From: Mesostigma viride
Lineage: Eukaryota; Streptophyta; Mesostigmatophyceae; Mesostigmatales; Mesostigmataceae
Assembly (NCBI GenBank): GCA_009746045.1
Contig: RPFO01000276.1
Span: 866,585 to 930,584 of the forward strand
Reading direction: 5' to 3'
Length of the DNA stretch: 64,000 nt
Position 1 is the stretch's first letter. Each line of letters begins with the position of its first letter. This document shows, piece by piece, positions 12,301 to 25,100 of this stretch. The position numbers and the translations under genes were made by a program. The notes beneath the pieces are model-generated. The model saw only the letters and a program-made list of their open reading frames with translations, searched no databases and was not told the DNA's origin.

Positions 12301-13312
12301 GGATGTCTCAGAAAAAAAATGATGAGGATTCAGGCTCCCATGGTGTCATCATGGCTGGCCTACGTACATGGATGTCAAAGAAAAAAAAATGATGAGGATT
12401 CAGGCTCCCGTGGTGTCATTATGGCCCGTCTACGTGTTGTTGGCATGTATGAAATTAATGATGAGGATTCAGGCTCCCATAGTGTCATCATGGCTGGCCT
12501 ACGTACATGGTTGGCATTTATGTAATTAATGATGAGGATTCAGGCTCCCATGGTGTCATCATTGCCCGTGTATGTACATGGTTGGCATTTATGTAATTAA
12601 TGATGAGGATTCAGGCTCCATTGGTGTCATCATGGCCCGTCTACGTACATGGACCGTGGCATTTATGTATTTAATGATGAGGATTCAGGCTCCCATGGGG
12701 TCATTGATGATCATGGCATTTATGTATGTAATTAATGATGAGGATTCAGGCTCCATTGGTGTCATCATGGCTGGCCTACGTACATGGATGTCAAGGAATA
12801 GTAAATGATGAGGATTCAGGCTCCCATGGTGTCATCATGGCCCGTCTACGTACATGGATGTCAAGGAATAGTAAATGATGAGGATTCAGGCTCCCATGGG
12901 GTCATCATGGCTTGTCTACGTACATGGTTGGCATTTATGTAATTAACGAGGAGGATTCAGGCTCCATTGGTGTCATCATGGCTGGCCTACGTACATGGAT
13001 GTCAAGGAATAGTAAATGATGAGGATTCAGGCTCCCATGGTGTCATCATGGCTTGTCTACGTACATGGTTGGCATTTATGTAATTAATGAGGAGGATTCA
13101 GGCTCCCATGGTGTCATCATGGCCCGTCTACGTACATGGATGGCATTTATGTAATTAATGATGAGGATTCAGGCTCCCATGGGGTCATCATGGCTTGTCT
13201 ACGTACATGGTTGGCATTTATGTAATTAATGAGGAGGATTCAGGCTCCCATGGTGTCTCCATGGCTGGCCTACGTACATGGATGTCAAGGAATAGTAAAT
13301 GATGAGGATTCA

Positions 13313-13805
13313 GGCCGGGCCCACTTCAAATGTTCCGAAAAGTGTGACACTTTTGGTCGTTTTTTTGACTTTTTCGACGATCGTCACTCTGCAGAGTGAT
13401 TCGTCGTGCGAAATCGTGCGAAATTGTGCGAAATTTGCTGAAATCGTGTGAAATTTGCTGAAATCGTGCGAATTTGTGCGAAATTTGCTGAAATTGTGCG
13501 AAATTTCATGTGAAAAATGTCGACGGTAAAAAATTTTGATGTGCACAACGTGTGTGAATTCATGCGAAATTTTGTCAAACGTCACTCCCCAAAACGACCC
13601 TTGGTTGAAATCCATGCGAAATTGTGCGAAATCATGCAAAATTGTGCGAAATCGTGCGAAATCGTGCGAAAATGTGTGAAAATTTTGCGAAAATCACGCG
13701 AAAATCACGCGAACTCGTGCGAAATTTTATTTTTTTTTTGCGAAAAACGACCAAAAGTGTCACACACTTGGCTTGGACGGCGGAACATTTGAAGTGGGCC
13801 CGGCC
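13313..13805. mobile_element. MITE, 493 bp, inserted in the satellite array
   Basis: The ends are a perfect 25 bp terminal inverted repeat starting GGCCGGGCCCACTTCAAATG. A subterminal inverted pair (GACACTTTTGGTCGTTTTT near 13,348 and its complement near 13,743) lies inside. The element is flanked by TTCA at 13,309-13,312 and 13,806-13,809, a 4 bp target duplication. Uninterrupted satellite units with the original GATTCAGGCTCC site occur repeatedly in the array (for example near 8,364). The interior is a low-complexity run of TGCGAAAT-type words with no coding potential. The superfamily is not clear; a 4 bp duplication that is not TTAA argues against piggyBac. Confidence 0.92.
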
Positions 13806-16800
13806 TTCAGGCTCCCATGGTGTCATCATGGCCTGTCTACGTACATGGATGGCATGTATGTAATTAATGATGAGGATTCAGGCTCCCATGGTGTCATCAT
13901 GGCTTGTCTACGTACATGGATGGCATGTATGTAATTAATGATGAGGATTCAGGCTCCATTGGTGTCATCATGGCTGGCCTACGTATGTACATGGATGTCA
14001 AAGAAAAAAAAAATGATGAGGATTCAGGCTCCCATGGTGTCATCATTGCCCGTGTATGTACATGGTTGGCATTTATGTAATTAATGATGAGGATTCAGGC
14101 TCCATTGGTGTCATCATTGCCCGTGTATGTACATGGTTGGCATTTATGTATGTAATTAATGATGAGGATTCAGGCTCCATTGGTGTCATCATGGCTGGCC
14201 TACGTATGTACATGGATGTCAAAGAAAAAAAATGATGAGGATTCAGGCTCCCATGGTGTCATCATGGCCCGTCTACGTACTTGGATGTCAAGGAATAGTA
14301 AATGATGAGGATTCAGGCTCCCATGGTGTCAGATGTCATGGCCTGTCTACGTACATGGATGGCATGTATGTAATTAATGATGAGGATTCAGGCTCCATTG
14401 GTGTCATCATGGCTGGCCTACGTATGTACATGGATGTCAAAGAAAAAAAAATGATGAGGATTCAGGCTCCCATGGTGTCATCATGGCCCGTCTACGTACA
14501 TGGATGTCAAGGAATAGTAAATGATGAGGATTCAGGCTCCCATGGTGTCATCATGGCCTGTCTACGTACATGGATGGCATGTATGTATTTAATGATGAGG
14601 ATTCAGGCTCCCATGGTGTCATCATGGCTGGCCTACGTACATGGATGTCTCAGAAAAAAAATGATGAGGATTCAGGCTCCCATGGTGTCATCATGGCTGG
14701 CCTACGTACATGGATGTCAAAGAAAAAAAAATGATGAGGATTCAGGCTCCCGTGGTGTCATTATGGCCCGTCTACGTTGTTGGCATGTATGAAATTAATG
14801 ATGAGGATTCAGGCTCCCATAGTGTCATCATGGCTGGCCTACGTACATGGTTGGCATTTATGTAATTAATGATGAGGATTCAGGCTCCCATGGTGTCATC
14901 ATTGCCCGTGTATGTACATGGTTGGCATTTATGTAATTAATGATGAGGATTCAGGCTCCATTGGTGTCATCATGGCCCGTCTACGTACATGGACCGTGGC
15001 ATTTATGTATTTAATGATGAGGATTCAGGCTCCCATGGGGTCATTGATGATCATGGCATTTATGTATGTAATTAATGATGAGGATTCAGGCTCCATGGTG
15101 TCATCATGGCTGGCCTACGTATGTACATGGATGTCAAAGAAAATGATGAGGATTCAGGCTCCCATGGTGTCATCATGGCCGTCTACGTACATGGATGTCA
15201 AGGAATAGTAAATGATGAGGATTCAGGCTCCCATGGTGTCATCATGGCCTGTCTACGTACATGGATGGCATGTATGTAATTAATGATGAGGATTCAGGCT
15301 CCCATGGTGTCATCATGGCTGGCCTACGTACATGGATGTCTCAGAAAAAAAATGATGAGGATTCAGGCTCCCATGGTGTCATCATGGCTGGCCTACGTAC
15401 ATGGATGTCAAAAAAAAATGATGAGGACTCAGGCTTCCATGGTGTCATCATGGCCCGTCTACGTGTTGTTGGCATGTATGTAATTAATGATGAGGATTCA
15501 GGCTCCCATGGTGTCATCATGGCCCGTCTACTTACATGGATGGCATTTATGTAATTAATGATGAGGATTCAGGCTCCCATGGTGTCATCATGGCTTGTCT
15601 ACGTACATGGTTGGCATTTATGTAATTAATGAGGAGGATTCAGGCTCCCATGGTGTCTCATGGCTGGCCTACGTACATGGATGTCAAGGAATAGTAAATG
15701 ATGAGGATTCAGGCTCCCATGGTGTCATCATGGCCCGTCTACGTACATGGATGGCATTTATGTAATTAATGATGAGGATTCAGGCTCCCATGGGGTCATC
15801 ATGGCTTGTCTACGTACATGGTTGGCATTTATGTAATTAATGAGGAGGATTCAGGCTCCCATGGTGTCTCCATGGCTGGCCTACGTACATGGATGTCAAG
15901 GAATAGTAAATGATGAGGATTCAGGCTCCCATGGTGTCATCATGGCCTGTCTACGTACATGGATGGCATTTATGTAATTAATGATGAGGATTCAGGCTCC
16001 CATGGTGTCATCATGGCTTGTCTACGTACATGGTTGGCATTTATGTAATTAATGAGGAGGATTCAGGCTCCCATGGTGTCATCATGGCTGTCTACGTACA
16101 TGGTTGGCATTTATGTAATTAATGATGAGGATTCAGGCTCCCATGGTGTCTCATGGCTGTCTACGTACATGGATGTCAAGGAATAGTAATGATGAGGATT
16201 CAGGCTCCCATGGTGTCATCATGGCCTGTACGTACATGGATGGCATGTATGTAATTAATGATGAGGATTCAGGCTCCCATGGTGTCATCATGGCTGGCCT
16301 ACGTACATGGATGTCAAAGAAAAAAAATGATGAGGATTCAGGCTCCCATGGTGTCATCATGGCTGCCTACGTACATGGATGTTCATGTAATTAATGATGA
16401 GGATTCAGGCTCCATGGTGTCATCATGGTGTACGTACATGGTTGGCATGTATGTAATTAATGATGAGGATTCAGGCTCCATGGTGTCATCATGGCTGGCC
16501 TACGTACATGGATGGCATTATGTAAAATGATGAGGATTCAGGCTCCCATGGTGTCATCATGGCCCGTCTACGTACATGGATGTCAAGTAAAATGATGAGG
16601 ATTCAGGCTCCCATGGTGTCATCATGGCTGTCTACGTACATGGATGGCATGTATGTAATTAATGATGAGATTCAGGCTCCATTGGTGTCATCATGGCCCT
16701 CTATGTACATGGATGGCAAAGTAAAATGATGAGGATTCAGGCTCCCATGGTGTCATCATGGCCCGTCTACGTACATGGATGTCAAGTAGTAATGATGAGG

Positions 16801-18067
16801 ATTCAGGCTCCCATGGTGTCATCATGGCCTGTCTACGTACATGGATGTCATGTATGTAAATGATGAGGATTCAGGCTCCCATGGTGTCATCATGGCTGTC
16901 TACGTACATGGATGAAAAAAAATGATGAGGATTCAGGCTCCCATGGTGTCATCATGGCTGGCCTACGTACATGGATGTCAAAGAAAAAAAAATGATGAGG
17001 ATTCAGGCTCCCGTGGTGTCATTATGGCCCGTCTACGTACATGATGTCATGAAATAATGATGAGGATTCAGGCTCCCATAGTGTCATCATGGCTGGCCTA
17101 CGTACATGGTTGGCATTTATGTAATTAATGATGAGGATTCAGGCTCCCATGGTGTCATCATTGCCTACGTACATGGTTATGTAATTAATGATGAGGATTC
17201 AGGCTCCATTGGTGTCATCATGGCCCGTCTACGTACATGGTGGCATTTATGTATTAATGATGAGGATTCAGGCTCCCATGGTGTCATCATGGCTTACGTA
17301 CATGGATGTAATTAATGATGAGGATTCAGGCTCCATTGGTGTCATCATGGCTGGCCTACGTATGGATGGATGTCAAAAAAAATGAGGATTCAGGCTCCCA
17401 TGGTGTCATCATGGCCCGTCTACGTACATGGATGTCATAGTAATTAATGATGAGGATTCAGGCTCCCATGGTGTCAGATGTCATGGCCTGTCTACGTACA
17501 TGGATGGCATGTATGTATTTAATGATGAGGATTCAGGCTCCCATGGTGTCATCATGGCTGGCCTACGTACATGGATGTCTCAGAAAAAAAATGATGAGGA
17601 TTCAGGCTCCCATGGTGTCATCATGGCTGGCCTACGTACATGGATGTCTCAGAAAAAAAATGATGAGGATTCAGGCTCCCATGGTGTCATCATGGCTGGC
17701 CTACGTACATGGATGTCAAAGAAAAAAAAATGATCAGGATTCAGGCTCCCGTGGTGTCATTATGGCCCGTCTACGTGTTGTTGGCATGTATGAAATTAAT
17801 GATGAGGATTCAGGCTCCCACAGTGTCATCATGGCTGGCCTACGTACATGGTTGGCATTTATGTAATTAATGATGAGGATTCAGGCTCCCATGGTGTCAT
17901 CATTGCCCGTGTATGTACATGGTTGGCATTTATGTAATTAATGATGAGGATTCAGGCTCCATTGGTGTCATCATGGCCCGTCTACGTACATGGGTGGCAT
18001 TTATGTATTTAATGATGAGGATTCAGGCTCCCATGGGGTCATCATGGCTTGTCTACGTACATGGAGT

Positions 18068-18300
18068 CATATTGATTCATGGAACAATGAGATACCATTC
18101 TTAATTGAAAATTGTTCTTGATACTTTCACATGCATGCCCGGAATCGTGAATTTGTGCGGGTTTCCATGATGACAATCCTCATTGAATTCTTGAGCACAC
18201 AATATTGAGCAATTTAGGGGCACTTCGGCAATGTTGACCATTTTCATTCATGATCAATAAAATTAACATTTAATGCAATAAATACATATTCCACTCATTT
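18068..18300 (+). repeat. Right flanking repeat of the satellite array
   Basis: This is the diverged direct copy of 6455-6705 described there. Its position just after the last satellite unit suggests that the array grew inside, or was captured between, a pre-existing duplicated sequence. Confidence 0.65.
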
Positions 18301-18336
18301 TAATAAACCATGCAAAAACTTTACAAGCACGCTCAA

Positions 18337-19113
18337 GCTAGGGGTGGGCTGGCATGCACGCGTGGGTGTGGGGGTGGGCTGGCATGCATGCGTGGGTGTG
18401 GGGGTGGGCTGGCATGCACGTGTGGGTGTGGGGGTGGGCTGGCATGCATGCGTGGGTGTGGGGTTGGGCTAGCCTGCATGCGTGGGTGTGGGGGGGGGCT
18501 GGCATGCATGCGTGGGTGTGTGTGGGGGGCTAGCATGCATGCGTAAGTGTGGGGGGGGGCTGGCATGCATGCGTGGGTGTGGGGGGGGCTGGCATGCATG
18601 CGTGGGTGTGTGTGGGGGGCTAGCATGCATGCGTAAGTGTGGGGGGGGGCTGGCATGCATGCGTGGGTGTGTATGGGGGCTGGCATGCATGCGTGGGTGT
18701 GTGTGGGGGGCTAGCATGCATGCGTGGGTGTGTGGGGGGGCTGTCATGCATGCGTGGGTGTGTGTGGGGGCTGGCATCCATGCGTGGGTGTGTGGGGGGG
18801 CTAGCATGCATGCGTGGGTGTGGGGGTGGGCTAGCATGCATGCGTGGGTGTGGGGGGGGCGGTCATGCATGCGTGGGTGTGTGGGGGGGCTGGCATGCAT
18901 GCGTGGGTGTGTGGGGGGGCTAGCATGCATGCGTGGGTGTGGGGGTGGGCTAGCATGCATGCGTGGGTGTGAGTGTGGGCTAGCATGCATGCGTGGGTGT
19001 GGGGGGGGGCTAGCATGCATGCGTGGGTGTGGGGGGGCCGGGGCCGGGGCTAGCATGCATGCGTGGGTGTGGGGGTGGGCTAGCATGCATGCGTGGGTGT
19101 GGGGGGGGGCTAG
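18337..19113. repeat. 30-38 bp GCATGCATGCGTGGGTGTG minisatellite
   Basis: About 23 units share GCATGCATGCGTGGGTGTG, followed by a G-run of varying length and GGGCTGGCAT or GGGCTAGCAT. Unit length grows from 30 bases on the left to 31-38 on the right by changes in the G-run and GTGT insertions. The self-complementary GCATGCATGC lies in every unit. Cys- or His-rich open frames through it follow from the repeat only. Confidence 0.93.
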
Positions 19114-20640
19114 CACGCCCCACCCCTCCATCGGCACAGCCAGCCTTGTGAGTCTACCCTTAACAACAAGGCTGGTAGGACGACACGCCTGAGCAGCATA
19201 TGTCATGCCTATCTCAGGCTAATAATGTGTGATTTTGTGCCAACAACCAAGTTGTTCCACCCAACAACACATTATAAACCCTCTTCCAAAATGCCCAACA
19301 AGCCGGACACGTGGAGGACCACACACGCAGTATATAAAGAGAAAATAAGCTGACTTTTTATCCAGCCAACCTGTGGCTAGCTGCTCTGGTTAGCATGACA
19401 AATGCTAACATTTACTCAGTGGGAAAGGTGAAGAGACCATTGGAACAGCCTACCTGACGCATGTGCCACCAAAGCATTGTGTCCCGCAAAATGCACACTG
19501 CCTCCTTTCTAACAAGCACGAGCCGCTCTCTTTAGGAGACAGGTGCCAGCTCGTCAGTGTCTGGGGAAAATGATGCCGCTGCTTAGGAAGACCGCGTGAA
19601 TTTCCTCGAACACAACTGTCTATAAAGCAAAAGAAATTTCAGAGAAGCATGGAAATAAAAGCATTACACCTTCCCGACAGGTTGCGGGCCACGCGCTGCA
19701 GAAAGCCAGCCACGTCACAGACGATTAACTAGCTAAAAGACACCCAGGAATCCAGCGATGCAGCGCCAGGACCCGCAACTTTCTGGCTGCATCTGGCCGG
19801 AAAGAAGGCAAAAAGCTTACGCTCAACGAGGTAAGAAAGCAGGAAAACGCAAGCTTAAGACGTTTAACACAAGAACGTACCATAACGGGCATTTATTCGT
19901 GCCCAGGCGCACAAGAAAGTCCACCCTTTCATGGAGTGGTTGGGCAGTACGCATCGCGCAGGGCTAATGTTATCTTACCGCAAAATGACGGGAAAGGTAA
20001 AGATAGCAGCGGGAATTTTTACGGCTTTAGAAACATCATTAAACTAGCTTTCCTTACGACCATCAAAACTGGCAACAATCGACAATCAACCCGGCAGGCA
20101 TCCAATATACTTTATTCATCCCGACAGAAATTCAGGCCGGACCCCCCCTGCCGATGGCAAAGAAAAAAAGCCCGCGACATTATAGATCGCAACCATCCCG
20201 CCATAAATTAGAATCAGTAACTAATTTTCTCCAACAATCGAGCATTTCTGCTTTCCGCGTGCCAGATTTGTCACGTTTCGTCTAAAGGCAGTCGCCATGG
20301 CCCCTACCGCAAGGGGTGCGCGCACCATGCCGACATAGCTTTTGGGCCTCAATTTGCACCGAAATTTGGTCCGTACCGTCCAGCTCAGTCGGATTATGTA
20401 TGTGGATCGGCCGTGTTGGTTGCATACGCAGGTATATTAATTCTTGCATTCGCCCCGGACCTTCCCCAGGACAGGTCAGGATATAACAATAATTCTTGCA
20501 TTCGCCCCCGCCCTTTCCTATGGCCTGGTCAGGTTTGGGCGCGACGCCACTAGCGCGGCGCCCGCGACAGAGTGGCCAGGCTCGAGCACGTTTTCTGGAT
20601 CCCAAGCACCGGATTGGACACTGTCCGAGGACTGGACAGG
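19114..20640. other. Unassigned interval
   Basis: No gene is supported here. Small features seen are an inverted pair AGCCTTGT/ACAAGGCT around 19,140-19,173, a TATATAAAGAGA word near 19,331, and a short direct repeat ATTCTTGCATTCGCCCC at about 20,440 and 20,491. Confidence 0.5.
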
Positions 20641-20649
20641 AATTGGCTG

Positions 20650-20693
20650 ACCAATCGGATGCTTGCTCGTCGTCTCCAAAAACATATATAAAG
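20650..20693 (+). promoter_or_regulatory. CCAAT-TATA promoter candidate
   Basis: ACCAATCGG at 20,650 is followed 34 bases later by TATATAAAG at 20,685-20,693, the spacing of a classic eukaryotic core promoter. It points toward the transposase gene that begins about 1.4 kb downstream, but no first exon was identified between them. Confidence 0.35.
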
Positions 20694-20964
20694 AGCCAAA
20701 TCGCGCGAACTACGCAAGGATCCTTTAAGCAGCGTTACTCTGCCGAAATGTCAACCTAGGCCGGTCAAGTGACGCCGAGGTGTTCACCGATAGTTCAGGT
20801 CAGCCACAGCGCGCCTTCGAATGTAGGCACGGTCGCATTTTTTTTTAGGAAATGTAGAATTGTTGTCGACCAGCTACCAACGCCCGACCGGACCCATACA
20901 ACGGAAACATCAAGGCGATGTGATGTAGGTGTGTCTGATATGTCATTAATACACAGAGCATCGT

Positions 20965-21118
20965 GAATATAATATATAATATAAATTATATAATATACTA
21001 TAATTAATATATAATTTTAATTTTATGTTAATTTTAATGTTATTTCATATAACATAATATAGCATAATATAATATAATATAATATAATATTATATAAAGT
21101 AGTATATAAAAAATTAAA
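20965..21118. repeat. AT-rich low-complexity tract
   Basis: About 150 bases are almost wholly A and T, with ATATAATATA and TAATATAATATAATATAAT runs, in strong contrast to the GC-rich surroundings. It could mark the edge of the transposon that holds the next gene. Confidence 0.7.
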
Positions 21119-21419
21119 ATGTAAAAGAAAAATATCTACCTTATTGGGGTTTAATGTTCCTTTCCAGTTCAGCATAAGTACACTCTTGAGTGTGTGCAAT
21201 GTTTGGTTATACGCCATTGTCTTAAAATAGCAACCAATGTAAACCTCCGTCCTAACCACATTTGGATACAATAAAGACATTGATGCCTGACACATAGCAT
21301 TCATTGCTTGAAATACCATGCATATTTTGTGTCAATGTTCTGCAGACCACAGCTTCAAGTGGGCATACTTCGCTTTCCTCAATATAATGGCGACATGGCA
21401 TTTGGTGAAAGTGGTGAGT

Positions 21420-22000
21420 GCCATGAAGTTGCGCCGGCCGTCGTTATCCATGACGAACTGAATGGGTTTCGTGCAAATCAAGTTTTTTGTTTTGGTGTTC
21501 CAGTTGCGCCGGCCGGCGTTTCCAATGGTATCTTGCGCGCACTTGCAAAAGCTTGCACGCTTATCAACATTTTGTGTTGGTAAACATTTTATCACCTCTG
21601 GGATTTCCGCCTTCACTACCTGAGTTGCTTCTTTGTGGTTTTCAAATGCAACCGAGTTACGCCGGCCGTCGTTACTCATGACAAATTGTAGGGGTTTTGT
21701 GCAAATCACTTTTGTATGGTTTATGTACATGCATCCAGTTGCGCCGGCCGGCGTTTCCAATGGTATCTTGCAGTTGCGCAATCAGGCCCCATTACCAAAA
21801 GTGTGTTTGTACATCTTTTTTACACCTGAAGGATTTCTGCCTGCATATCCTGAGTTGCTTCTTAATGGTTTTTAATTGCGCCCGAGTTACGCCGGCCGTC
21901 GTTATTAATGACAAACTGTATGTGTTTCATAAAATCACTTTTGTATGGTTTACATGTATCCAGTTGCGCCGGCCGGCGTTATTAATGACGCTTGTCGTTC
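21420..22000. repeat. 228 bp repeat carrying a paired CGCCGGCC palindrome motif
   Basis: Two related motifs alternate: CGCCGGCCGTCGTT at about 21,434, 21,661 and 21,889, and GCGCCGGCCGGCGTT at about 21,507, 21,743 and 21,966. Around them are shared blocks such as TCCTGAGTTGCTTCTT and AAATCACTTTTGTATGGTTT. The ~228 bp period is a multiple of three, so an open frame on either strand survives for two units. A close relative of the motif occurs inside the introns of the adjacent transposase gene. Confidence 0.75.
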
Positions 22001-22126
22001 TTGTTTGATGCCCATCGTTTTCGTCGTGTCTTTAATGGTGATTATTTATCATTACTCATCCTCAGGGCTTTCGGTGCCGCGGGATTAAGAGGCGAAAAAA
22101 ATCAGCTGCCGTCTGACCAAAGTCTG

Positions 22127-25100
22127 ATGGCGCGATCGGGGCGGGGGGCCGTTTCCGACGGTTCGCGTCCCTTGTCCAATGACGACCGGGAGCCTGCACT
22201 TCGCGGTCTCTGGAGCGACAAGTACATCGAGAACAAGGGGTACAAAATTGCCAATGACATCTTTCCTATCATGGCGGAACGCGTGAAAGCAAACAACCAC
22301 AGGACGCCAGAGATGAGCGCGGAGGTTCTGTCTTGCGCAGCTTCAAGACTAAATGCCATGGTGGCGGAGAGCAACGGCATTAAGAAGAGGAAGAACTGTG
22401 ACGGCGGGCTTCCTGAAAATTGGGCGGAATCTCTTCGGGATAACATCAAGAAGGCTTTTGGCGACTTGGGAACATCTGAGAAGGATCGTGGGCTTAGGTG
22501 GGCCTTGTGTGGACTTGTTACGAAGGCAATGGAGGGCGTCCCGGACAGGATTGTGGAGCGCGCGTTCGGGATTGACAGGCGCTTTGTCGCAACTGTTCGG
22601 GGTCACAGGGATGGAATGGAAGAAGGGGAGGACGACCTTTTGATGAGTGCGCCAGAGAGGAGGAGGAGGAAAGACGAGCTTCCGACGGAAGTCATTGCCC
22701 TGATACAAGCGTGCTGGAGGGATGATAACTTGACGCGGGCGTCTCCGAACATGAAGGATGTTCATTGTGAATGGACCAGAAAGGATTACAAACATACACT
22801 AGCGTTTTCGGAGGGTGCGCGCTACTATACTGTCTCCAAGTCGAAGATTTACGAAGTGTTCATTTCCCGCCATCCGGAGTTGAAGCCACCGCGGCGGATG
22901 GACAGTAGGGAGGGGGGGGGGGGGAGGGAGAGGAGGGTGTGAGGGGGGGAAATCAGGTGATTTTGGAGACGGAGGCAGGGATGTCAATGCTACGCACGAA
23001 TCAGAAGAGCACAGTTCATGTGGGATACACTACTTTTTGCAAGCATATGCCCGCATGCGTCAAGGGGCGGTGGAAAATGCGGAACTTGTGCGCATGCCAG
23101 CACCACACTACCATGCAGTCCATGGTTGGGGGGTTGGCCAAATTTCGTGCAACTTTTCATGCCAGATGCGAGTGCGGACCTGAATGCCACGCGTGCGATC
23201 ATGGTAGCCAGCTCGACGTGGGGTCGTCCGTGCCCACATGTTCCATTTTCAAAGCCACTCACACGACAGAGTGGGTGAACAAGTTTACTTGTGAGGTGGA
23301 GGGGATGAGGGAGGGGGGAGGTTCGAGGTCGTCTGTGGGGTCGTCGCGGCCGCAGGTTCAGCCTTTTCAGGGCGAACTTGAGGATCTGCCCATGCATGGG
23401 AGGGTGCTGGACGACGAGGAAGGGGTGCCCGATCATGACCTGGGCGAGGAGTTGGGGGTTTGCTCGATCCGGCGTAAGGCTTGTGTGTTGGGCACTTGCC
23501 TGGCTCCCAAGTGTGGAATTCGGAACTTCATGTTATGCGAACGGGAGGAGGCTTCCAACCACCTGATTTCATGGACCAGATACGAGATGCAGGATGTGCC
23601 GCCGGGTGCGGTTCTTGGGCCAGAGGTAATTTTTAGTGGAGTGGTTGCGCCCCAAGGCGTTTCTTTTGCAATGTTTCCTGAAGTTCTTGGGCCAGAGGTA
23701 ATTTTTAGTGGAGTGGTTGCGCCCCAAGGCGTTTCTTTTTCAATTTTTCCTGAGGTCCTGTCTTTTTTCTTTCTACAGGTCATTGGTGGGTCGAAGTTGA
23801 TGTCTTTTCTGTATGTGCACACTGCGCATATGCAGGACGACTGTGACGAGATCGCAAAGGCTGGTGGGCAGCGATTGACGCAAGTCGACGTCAAGTCCAC
23901 ACCAACGGAGCTAAAGGAGGCAATTGTGGACAAGTGGCCGGACTTCATCCAGCATTGCTTCAACGCGTGGTGGCAAGCGGACGCCTCCAAGGAATGTCTC
24001 TCAAGGATGCGGGTGGGGGACCTTGTATGCCACACAGATTACGCCGAGAACTACCAGTCTTACACCTATCACAATCTCCAAGCACAGTATTGGCATCCAG
24101 TCACATTCGTCCTTATGCCCTGGATCGTGCGCTACTTGGATCCAGCGTCGGGAAAGGTCGTGAGAAGGGAGTTTCACTTCATCGGACAGGGCGGAATGAA
24201 AAGGGACGGGCGGGCCCTCCGTTTTGCTATCCTCAAAATCCTGGCGACACTACGGTCAGAAGGGGTAGAGGTGAAGCGCTTCATTGGGTGGTCGGACAAT
24301 TGCTCCATGCAGTTCAAGTCAAGGAATGTGATCGCGGAAGTGGCCCGGCTGCTGACGGAGGATCCGCACCTGGAGTCATTTGAGTGGAATTACTTTGGGG
24401 AGCAGCACGGAAAGGGGGAGGTGGATGGAGCTGGTGGGACTGTGAAGTGCATGTTGAGGAGGTGGCACATCAGGGAAGAGAACCAGGACAAACAGACGGC
24501 CGCCCAGTTGGTGGAGAATCTGGCGTCGGGGGCGGTGGGCGGGACCACAACGACCAGGCGTAACTTCTTCGAGTTCCCCGAGGTAATTAAGTGTACAGTC
24601 CTCGTTCAGGGAATAGTTACGCCGGCCGTCGTTTCTAGGGCGTTCTTGGAGTCCTGGCGATCAGGAGTGCTTAATAAAACACAACTAGCTCGATGGTCTC
24701 GTAACTTCAACTTTCCCTTGTGCAAATCTTGTCTTCGACGCGCAGGTGCTTCCTTACAGCCCAGGGCGCGGCGAAATCAAAGGAGTGAAGAAGGCGCACT
24801 GGTGGCGCATGGACAAGTCGAATGTGACGCGCTTAATGCTGCGCCAGTATTCCTGCTATTGTGGCGGTGCGTGCGCCGAGGAAAGGTGGTGGGATTGTCG
24901 AAAGGAGTGGACCGACATGGACGGCTGGAATGTGGGAGGTGCTCGGATGAAGCTCCACAAACTGGGGGAGCCAGTGCAAAGGAACCCAAACGGACAAGGG
25001 GGGCACGCAGGGACGCGACTGAACAGACTACAGGCAGAGAGGACGATGATGGGAAGGAGACTGAAGCTGCGAGACATTTTTGCCGTCGAGTCCTACTCTG

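Larger units (their letters stand above)
6770..18065. repeat. 72-75 bp satellite array, about 150 units
   Basis: Each unit centres on ATGATGAGGATTCAGGCTCC, then CATGGTGTCATCATGG, CTACGTACATGG and a variable linker (GGCATTTATGTAATTA, GTCAAGGAATAGTAA or GTCAAAGA with an A-run). ATGATGA and TCATCAT inside one unit form a 7 bp inverted repeat around a ~20 base loop. Higher-order duplication is visible: blocks recur at offsets of about 1,581 (9114 and 10,695), 4,943 (7629 and 12,572) and 2,340 bases (12,572 and 14,912). Units from about 15,100 onward are more eroded, with many small deletions. Open frames through it encode NDEDSGSHGV-type repeats but break constantly, so I judge it non-coding. Confidence 0.95.

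Noticed and set aside
6770-18065. Protein-coding repeat (NDEDSGSHGV) within the satellite
   Set aside because: Frames are interrupted every few units by stops and length variants; no fixed frame is maintained across the array.
19331-20693. LTR pair suggested by two TATATAAAGAG words 1.36 kb apart
   Set aside because: Sequences around the two words are not alike, and no matching TG...CA ends or target duplication were seen.
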